Part shown: positions 43,712-49,778 of the stretch, piece after piece | Layout: every line of letters begins with the position of its first letter | Numbering within the stretch: the stretch's first letter is position 1 | NCBI RefSeq assembly: GCF_003130205.1 | Contig: NZ_NRDF01000014.1 | Location: 1 to 49,778 of the forward strand | Direction of reading: 5' to 3' | Length of the DNA: 49,778 nt | From: Aggregatibacter actinomycetemcomitans | GTDB taxonomy: Bacteria; Pseudomonadota; Gammaproteobacteria; Enterobacterales; Pasteurellaceae | Made by a program: the position numbers and the translations under genes | The notes under the pieces: generated by a model | What the model was told of the DNA's origin: nothing | Database searches by the model: none | Seen by the model: only the letters and a program-made list of their open reading frames with translations

Positions 43712-45312
43712 ATGACCGAACTGTATTTCACCGAACAAACCAAAACCTTAATCGACAGCCTGAAAACCATCTGTGCCCACTACGGCTTGGGCAACGACGG
43801 CAACGAGTTCAAAATCATCAGTCAGGCTTTTCTGTATAAATTCTTAAACGACAAATACGATTTCGAAGTCAAAAAAATCCTCGAAGAAAAGCCCGGCGAG
43901 CCGATGGAATTCGTCGATATGGAGATTCAGAGCAAAACGGCGGTATTGAAGCCAGAGCATTCCATCCGCTATCTGTCGCAAAGGCAAAACGATGCGGATT
44001 TTGCCAAATTGTTCGACGATACCTTAATCGACATTGCCGCGCATAATGCAGAGGTATTCGCGGTGAAAACCGAGGGCGGGGCGAAAATCGTGCTGTTCGA
44101 GCGCATCGGCCAATATATCGCCGATGAAAACCGCCGCGACGATTTTTGCCGTGCGCTGATTTCCAAATTGGCGGATTTCAGCTTCGAGACAATTTTTGCG
44201 CAAAAATTCGATTTTTTTGCCACGATTTTCGAATACCTGATTAAAGACTACAACAGCAATTCGGGCGGCAAATATGCCGAATATTACACGCCGCACGCAG
44301 TGGCACGGATTATGGGGGATATTCTGGTGCCGCAGGTGTTGCGCGGTCAGATGCAGCGTGGACGTGTACGATCCGTCGGCGGGTTCGGGAACATTGCTGA
44401 TGAACGTGGCGCACGCCATCGGCGAAGACAAATGTATGATTTATACGCAGGATATTTCGCAAAAATCGTCCAACCTGTTGCGCCTGAATCTGATTTTGAA
44501 CAATCTGGTGCATTCGCTGAACAATGTGATTCAGGGCAATACGATTTTGTCGCCCTACCACAAGGACAAAACAGGTCGTCTGAAAAAATTCGATTTCATC
44601 GTTTCCAATCCGCCGTTTAAATTGGATTTCAGCGATTTCCGCGACCAATTGGACAGCGCGGAAAACCGCGAACGTTTTTTTGCGGGGATTCCGAAAATCA
44701 AGGCGAAAGATACGGATAAGATAGAAATCTACCAGCTTTTTATCCAACATATCCTGTTCAGCCTGAAAGAAAACGGCAAGGCGGCGATTGTATTGCCGAC
44801 GGGCTTTATTACCGCCCAATCGGGCATAGACAGAAAAATCCGCGAATATCTGGTGGACAATAAAATGCTCGCCGGCGTGGTGTTCATGCCTTCCAATATT
44901 TTCGCCACCACGGGAACCAATGTTTCCATCCTGTTTATCGACAAAACCAATAAAGACAAAGTGGTCTTAATCGACGCGTCGGGCTTGGGCGAAAAAATCA
45001 AAGACGGCAAAAACCAAAAAACCGTACTTTCCCGCGAAGAAGAACAAAAAATCTGCCAAACGTACGGACAAGCAGGCAGTGGAAGATTTCAGCGTGGCAG
45101 TAGGCTACGATGAAATCCAAGCGAAAAACTACAGCCTCTCGGCAGGGCAGTATTTCGAGGTGAAAATCGATTATGTGGATATTTCCGCCGATGAGTTCGA
45201 GCAGAAAATGGCGGCGTTTTCCGCTGATTTGGACCGGCTTTTTGCGGAGTCTGTCGAATTGGAGCGGGAAATTGGGGAGAAGTTGCAGATGTTGAGGTTT
45301 GGGGAAAAGTAG
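43712..45312 (+). pseudogene. hsdM: Type I DNA methyltransferase subunit M (two frameshifts)
   Basis: Three frames in series make one HsdM of about 532 residues. The start is at 43712 (MTELYFTEQTKTLIDSL). The first shift (about 44354) lies just before DPSAGSGT, the AdoMet-binding motif I; the catalytic motif NPPF is in the second frame (FDFIVSNPPFKLDF). The second shift (about 45066) lies before QAVEDFSVAVGYDEI; the C-terminal helices are in the third frame. Each needs a +1 or -2 correction. The AdoMet motif, catalytic motif and N-terminal domain thus cannot be made as one chain, so methylation should be lost. A Neisseria-type uptake sequence lies at 44573-44584. Confidence 0.9.
44573..44584 (+). 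repeat. Neisseria-type DNA uptake sequence
   Basis: AGGTCGTCTGAA, a third perfect copy, inside hsdM. Confidence 0.8.
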
Positions 45313-45350
45313 CAATAAAACTCTCGTCTGAGTAGAAAGAAGAGATGATA

Positions 45351-45412
45351 AAGTGCGGTCTATTTTCAGAGCGTTTTTCAATGTGAAAAACACTGGAAAA
45401 AACCACCGCACC
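45351..45412 (+). terminator. Nested hairpins after hsdM
   Basis: An inner perfect stem GTTTTTCA/TGAAAAAC (45373-45380, 45384-45391) lies inside an outer imperfect USS pair (AAAGTGCGGT near 45351 and ACCGCACCTTT near 45404). The outer right arm carries a one-base insertion. Confidence 0.5.
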
Positions 45413-45425
45413 TTTCTTTTATCAA

Positions 45426-45463
45426 ATAAAAACCCGCGCGTTATTTAAACGAATTCAGCGCGG
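45426..45463 (-). terminator. Terminator of the manXYZ operon
   Basis: On the minus strand CCGCGC (45458-45463) pairs with GCGCGG (45434-45439), followed by GTTTTTATTTG. It lies about 30 bases past the manZ stop. Confidence 0.6.
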
Positions 45464-45492
45464 ATTTTATGTTCCTCTAATTTGTTGATCAA

Positions 45493-46329
45493 TTACGCCA
45501 GGGTGCCTGTCCAGGCGCCGAAGATGCCGATGACGAAGAAGCCGACGATAATCCATAGGGCGTTTACCCGATTGCGCAACAGCCACATACAGGCGAAGGT
45601 GAGCAACAACGCCAGTAAGCCCGGCATGAGACTGTCTAAGATGCTTTGTACGGTGGTGACCTCAACAGTGCCGTTTTGTTTTGTGATGGTGGAAACTACT
45701 AACGGTACGTTAATACTGGTCCATTTTTGCACCAGGGCGCCCATGATGAACAAACCGAGGATTGACGCGCCTTCGGTAAGTTTTTGCAATAAGCCGCCGC
45801 TCATGTCGCTGACCACGTCCAACCCTTTACGGTAGCCGTAAATTACGCCGTAGTAACGGGTGGCGAGACGCACGAGGTTAAATAAAACGAAGAACAGAAT
45901 CGGCCCTAAAATGCTACCATTTAATGCCACGCCTGCGCCGAGTGCGGCGAAAACCGGGCGTGCGGTCCCCCAATAAATCGGGTCACCTACACCGGCAAGG
46001 GGACCCATGAGACCCACTTTAATCCCGTTGATGGCGGCATCTTCCACCGGTTTGCCATTGGCACGCTGTTCTTCCATGGCAATTGCCACGCCTAATACGG
46101 GGGCGCCGACGAAAGGCTGGGTGTTGAAAAATTCCAGGTGGCGTTTAATGGCGTCTTTGCGTTCTTGCGAATCCTGTACCGGGTATAGCCGTTTAATTAC
46201 CGGCACCATGGAATAGGCAAAGCCCAGCGCCTGCATGCGTTCGAAGTTCCATGAACCTTGGAACAGATTAGAGCGCATTACGACGGCATTCAAATCACTT
46301 TTTGTTACTTTTCTTATTTCGGTTGTCAT
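45493..46329 (-). CDS. manZ: PTS system mannose-family IID component
   Basis: A membrane component that forms the sugar channel with IIC. The 278 residues start with ITKSDLNAVVMRSNLFQGSWNFERMQALGFAYSMVPVIKRLY-like sequence (key motifs RSNLFQGSWNFERMQ, GFAYSMVPVIKRLYP), followed by DEINGIKVGLMGPLAGVGDPIYWGT-type motif GLMGPLAGVGDPI, all typical of IID. It is the last gene of the operon, 14 bases after manY. Confidence 0.95.
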   Translation of the reverse strand: MTTEIRKVTKSDLNAVVMRSNLFQGSWNFERMQALGFAYSMVPVIKRLYPVQDSQERKDAIKRHLEFFNTQPFVGAPVLGVAIAMEEQRANGKPVEDAAINGIKVGLMGPLAGVGDPIYWGTARPVFAALGAGVALNGSILGPILFFVLFNLVRLATRYYGVIYGYRKGLDVVSDMSGGLLQKLTEGASILGLFIMGALVQKWTSINVPLVVSTITKQNGTVEVTTVQSILDSLMPGLLALLLTFACMWLLRNRVNALWIIVGFFVIGIFGAWTGTLA

Positions 46330-46343
46330 GTTATCGCTCCTTA

Positions 46344-47147
46344 TTAATCCAGTCTGTTATCCAGGTCGTTGCCGGCGGCAGTTGTTACCTGTACGACTTG
46401 TTTGCTTTGGTTATATTTTGGCTGCATTTGGATGTATAACACCGCCATCACGATGCCTAATACACCGAGGGCAACCAGATTGAATTCGGTATAAGCGGCG
46501 ATGACGAAGCCCGCGTAGAAGAATGGCATTAAATGCCCTGCGCGCATCATGTTGATGACCATGGCGTAACCGACTACGGCGATGAAGCCACCGGCGATTT
46601 TAAGCCCGGTTGTCACTACGTCAGGAATGGCGTTCAGCATTCTTTGAACTTCATCAGTACCGGCGGTTAAGGCGACGATCAGCGCCGGAATGGCGATACG
46701 CATGGCTTGTAACATTAGCGCGCTGCAATGTAGCCAGTCCAAACGCGCCAGGCTGCCGTCTTCCACTGATTTATCCGCGGCATGCTGGAAACCCACGGTG
46801 ATGGCGCGCACGATATAGGTCAACACCTGACCGGCGGCGGCAAGCGGAATCGCCACCGCAATCCCGGTAGAGATTTCTTGTCTACCGACGATAACCAAAA
46901 TGGTTGAAATCACGGAAGCCAGTGCCGCATCAGGCGCCACCGCTGCGCCGATGTTCATCCAGCCTAACGCCAATAATTCCAAGGTCCCGCCGATAATGAT
47001 ACCGGTTTTAATATCGCCCAACGCTAAGCCGACTAAGGTACAGGCAATTAACGGGCGTTGTGTTTGCCATTCGTCAAGAATCGATCCTGCGCCGCAAATA
47101 CAGGCGACCAGAAACACCAGAATAATTTGTAAAGTGGTAATTTCCAT
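46344..47147 (-). CDS. manY: PTS system mannose-family IIC component
   Basis: A membrane permease, 267 residues, of the mannose/glucosamine/N-acetylglucosamine group. Family motifs: DEWQTQRPLIACTLVGLALGD, GGTLELLALGWMNIGAAVAPDAALAS (key part LELLALGWMNIGAA). It pairs with IID in the membrane. It lies between manX and manZ with short gaps. Confidence 0.95.
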   Translation of the reverse strand: MEITTLQIILVFLVACICGAGSILDEWQTQRPLIACTLVGLALGDIKTGIIIGGTLELLALGWMNIGAAVAPDAALASVISTILVIVGRQEISTGIAVAIPLAAAGQVLTYIVRAITVGFQHAADKSVEDGSLARLDWLHCSALMLQAMRIAIPALIVALTAGTDEVQRMLNAIPDVVTTGLKIAGGFIAVVGYAMVINMMRAGHLMPFFYAGFVIAAYTEFNLVALGVLGIVMAVLYIQMQPKYNQSKQVVQVTTAAGNDLDNRLD

Positions 47148-47158
47148 AATTATTTCCT

Positions 47159-48157
47159 TTAAAGTAAGTTATTTTTCTTTAATAAATCCATCATGTACTG
47201 GCGGCTGTCATTTGAAACTTTACGTACATCTAGTTCAATATTTTTGGCATCGAGGGCTTTAAATGCGGCAATATCTTTGTCGTCCACGGACACCGCACTG
47301 GTAATCATTTTTTTACCGTCGCGATACGCCATGCCGCCCACGTTGATGGATTTAAAATCGATGCCCGCGTCGGAAAGGCGCAATACGTCCGTCGGATTGG
47401 TAAATAGCAACATCATGCGCTCGCCGGCATATTCCGGGTTGTTGTAAACCCGCACCATTTTGTCCACATTTACCACATGGGCGGTGACCCCGGGCGGTGC
47501 AACGCTTTTCAGCATGGTAGCGCGCACGGTGTCTTTCGCCACCTCATCGCTCACGACCACAATACGCGATACGCGGCTTTCTTTCGTCCAACGGGTTGCC
47601 ACTTGCCCGTGAATCAAGCGGTCGTCAATACGTGCCAAACCGATTTCCAAATGCCCTTCCTGATTCGGTGTGACCACCGCAGGTTGCGGTTCTGCTTGAG
47701 GCGCGGCGGGTTGTGCCGGAGCTGCCGCTGTCGGCACAGTCGGTTCGGTTTCCTGTTCCTGATAACGCAGCGCACGTACGCCGGTACGACCGGTTTCCAA
47801 GGCGATTGCCACCAATTCATCCAAACTTGGACCATCATCCCGCGCCATGAAGGCTTCCACCAGCATCGGCACGTTCACACCGGTGACGATATCCATGTTG
47901 TCTTTGCCTTCCGACACGCGGTTCGCCGCATTAAACGGACTACCGCCCCAGGTATCCACCAAAAACAGCACTTGGTCACAGTGGGCAAGATCGCCGCTGA
48001 GTTTCGCCTGATATTTTTCCATGATAGTCTCAGCGTTTTCACCGGGCACAAAATCAATGGTCGCCACATTTTCCTGTTCGCCGATGAGCATTTCTGTGGT
48101 TTTTAACAGTTGCTCCGCCGCGACTCCATGTGTTGCGATAATAATTGCGATGGTCAT
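47159..48157 (-). CDS. manX: PTS system mannose-family IIAB component
   Basis: A cytosolic phosphate carrier fused from IIA and IIB. The IIA active His10 lies in IIIATHGVAAEQL. The IIB active His lies in GLARIDDRLIHGQVATRW. The two domains are joined by an Ala/Pro/Gln-rich linker (about residues 135-165). Length 332 residues against 323 in E. coli ManX. AAGGAGACC precedes the start. A strong CRP palindrome lies upstream, in line with catabolite activation of this operon. Confidence 0.96.
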   Translation of the reverse strand: MTIAIIIATHGVAAEQLLKTTEMLIGEQENVATIDFVPGENAETIMEKYQAKLSGDLAHCDQVLFLVDTWGGSPFNAANRVSEGKDNMDIVTGVNVPMLVEAFMARDDGPSLDELVAIALETGRTGVRALRYQEQETEPTVPTAAAPAQPAAPQAEPQPAVVTPNQEGHLEIGLARIDDRLIHGQVATRWTKESRVSRIVVVSDEVAKDTVRATMLKSVAPPGVTAHVVNVDKMVRVYNNPEYAGERMMLLFTNPTDVLRLSDAGIDFKSINVGGMAYRDGKKMITSAVSVDDKDIAAFKALDAKNIELDVRKVSNDSRQYMMDLLKKNNLL

Positions 48158-48507
48158 TTGGTCTCCTTGAAGATAATTATACCGTTTACCATTCTACCTA
48201 AAAACCGGCAACTCATTCGTTTAAGCTAGGTGCTTTTTAGTAGATTTTATGTGATCAGGATCACATTTTTATAAAAAACACGAAGAAAAAGCACCGCACT
48301 TTAGTGTGTCCGTAATGCCGTTGTGTGAAAAAACAATCATCCGATTTGTCGTTGGCACAATAAAATCGGATTAAATTGCATGCAATCGGCGCGAATCATG
48401 TAGAATACGGGGCAAAATTAATCAACGATACCTTCCTTACCACGGAAGGCGCAAAAGTGCGGTGAAAAATAATGGTGTTTTTTGCCTCCGCAGAATGAGA
48501 AAATCCG
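48158..48507. promoter_or_regulatory. Divergent control region between manX and the MFS gene
   Basis: This 350-bp gap has the CRP palindrome (48250-48265), USS copies near 48291 and 48454, a short perfect palindrome ATTGCATGCAAT (48375-48386), a TAGAAT -10-like hexamer (48411-48416) and a hairpin CCTTCC/GGAAGG (48431-48449) that would lie at the start of the MFS transcript. No gene seen. Confidence 0.5.
48250..48265. promoter_or_regulatory. CRP site upstream of manXYZ
   Basis: TGTGA-TCAGGA-TCACA is a perfect core match to the CRP consensus, with T/A-rich flanks. It is about 100 bases upstream of the manX start. Confidence 0.8.
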
Positions 48508-49746
48508 ATGAGTGAGCGCCAACATTACCGTAATTTAGCCCTAATTGCCGCCATGGCATTGTTTATGCAATCCCTTGATGCCACCATTTTGAACACCGCG
48601 CTGCCCGCCATTTCCGCCGATTTGCATGAATCGCCGCTGGAAATGCAAATGACGATCATCAGTTATTCCCTCACCGTTGCCTTGTTTATTCCGCTCACCG
48701 GCTGGATTGCGGATAAATACGGCACGCTCAATGTGTTTCGGGTGGCGGTGGCGATTTTTGTACTCGGTTCCGTGGCTTGTGCCGCCTCCAATTCGTTAAA
48801 TGCGCTGATTTGGTCCCGTGTGTTGCAGGGGCTGGGCGGCGCGTTGATGATGCCGGTGGCGCGTTTGGCGATTATTCGCAACGTGCCGAAAACCCAACTG
48901 GTTGCCGCGTGGAACGCCATGGCGATGGCGGGGCTTATTGGCCCGGTGTTGGGACCGATTGTGGGCGGTTGGCTGGTGACGCACGCCACATGGCATTGGA
49001 TTTTCTTGATTAACATTCCTATCGGTTTGCTCGGCATTTGGTTTGCCGGACGACATATGCCGAACAGCACGGACAATATCGGTAAACTGGATTTGCGGGG
49101 GTTCGTGCTATTTGCTGGCGGCTTGGCGGGCTTGACCCTCGGGTTGGATTTATTGTCCGAAGATCGTGTCAGCCCATGGATGACCGCTTTGATTCTGGCT
49201 GCTGGAATAGGTTGTTTTTCCATTTATTATGTTTATGCCCGACGGGCGCAATATCCCTTATTGTCACTCAATATATTTGCGGTTCGCACCTTTCGGGTAG
49301 GCATCGTTGCCAATCTGTTCATTCGCTTGAGCGGTTCCGGCATTCCGTTTTTAATGCCACTCATGTTGCAGGTGGTGTTTAATTATGGCGCCGATGTTGC
49401 CGGTTGGCTGCTCGCGCCGATCGCTGTGAGTTCGGTGTTGACCAAATCCTTCGCCGGAAAAATTCTGTCGCGCTTCGGCTACAAAACGACGTTAATTTTG
49501 ACCGCACTTTCCATGACTTTCGCCATTGCTGCCATGAGCCTCTTAGATCAGCAAAGCCCGATTTGGCTGTTGGTGCTGATTCTGGCGTGGTACGGTTGCT
49601 CCATGTCGATTATTTTCACCGCCGTCAACACCCTCGCCATTAGCGACTTAAGCGACCACAACGCCAGCACCGGCTCCACTTATCTCAGCGTCATCCAACA
49701 AGTAGATACTGTCTCCCAGCCCCAAAGTCAAATGTTTTTTCACTAA
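48508..49746 (+). pseudogene. Multidrug-type MFS transporter (DHA2 family, MdtD-like), truncated
   Basis: A drug:proton antiporter of the 14-helix DHA2 type. Motifs are FMQSLDATILNTALPAI (motif D2), TGWIADKYGTLN (motif A) and RVLQGLGGALMMPVARL (motif B). The family sequence runs to about residue 399 (STGSTYLSVIQQV), then changes at 49705 to an unrelated tail of 13 residues and a stop. The last membrane helices (13-14) are missing; E. coli MdtD has 471 residues. The break coincides with sequence resembling an IS end, so it is most likely an insertion. The truncated protein is probably non-functional. Confidence 0.82.
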
Positions 49747-49778
49747 GCTAAACAAACTTGTGGTTGGTAAAAAGTTTT
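49705..49778 (+). mobile_element. Probable left end of an IS30-like element (cut by window edge)
   Basis: The MFS reading frame is disrupted here. CTGTCT (49709-49714) followed eight bases later by CAAA matches the reverse complement of the IS end at 77-112 (CTGTCT-N8-CAAA). The transposase start would lie beyond the window. Orientation equals that of the element at the left edge. Confidence 0.5.

Overview
The window looks like chromosomal DNA of a Pasteurellaceae bacterium, most likely an Aggregatibacter or close Haemophilus relative. Roughly forty copies of the family's 9-bp uptake signal AAGTGCGGT (USS) were found by eye, many as inverted pairs acting as terminators. Gene content and order (yheO-tusDCB, fkpA/slyX, PGdx/oxyR, glpX/zapB, mioC-oriC-mnmG, rsmG-atpIBEFHAGDC) fit this family. 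The exact species cannot be fixed from the sequence alone.

Layout. 1-112: right end of an IS30-like element. 200-1292: a TPR + DUF218/YdcF-type exported protein gene, frameshifted at an A9 run. 1461-4958: cell-wall amino-sugar genes (glmU; anmK-murQ). 5103-10273: patatin-like lipoprotein, FAD oxidoreductase and a cystine-type amino-acid ABC importer. 10282-15573: tusBCD, YheO-like regulator, fkpA, slyX, peroxiredoxin-glutaredoxin, oxyR, fabR. 15684-20575: a CydDC-like ABC exporter pair and dcuB. 20902-25759: rhodanese (yibN-like), secB, gpsA, cysE, a small lipoprotein, glpX with an internal deletion, zapB. 25817-28576: mioC, the putative chromosomal origin, mnmG. 28805-30179: a divergent quinone-reductase/HxlR pair inserted between mnmG and rsmG. 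30238-37848: rsmG and the complete F1Fo ATP synthase operon. 37916-38962: an orphan potD. 39267-45312: a decayed type I restriction-modification locus in the order R-S-M. 45493-48157: mannose PTS manXYZ. 48508 to the end: an EmrB/MdtD-type MFS transporter cut after residue 399 by what looks like the left end of another IS.

Most of the window is housekeeping: it holds the replication origin and its usual neighbours, ATP synthesis, peptidoglycan sugar recycling, tRNA thiolation, peroxide defence and sugar uptake. Catabolite control is visible as strong CRP-type palindromes near the first gene, dcuB and manX.

The most notable region is the hsd locus. It has no perfect USS inside its genes except one in the hsdR-hsdS gap. 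Instead it carries three perfect copies of a Neisseria-type 12-bp DNA uptake sequence (AGGTCGTCTGAA), which points to transfer from an oral Neisseria by natural transformation. hsdR has two in-frame stops and hsdM two frameshifts, while hsdS is open and is a mosaic of GC-rich and AT-rich segments. I did not find a wholly new defence or metabolic system. Other points worth checking are the A9 frameshift, a terminator-like hairpin inside a permease gene, a USS-pair terminator inside tusB, and the IS ends at both window edges.
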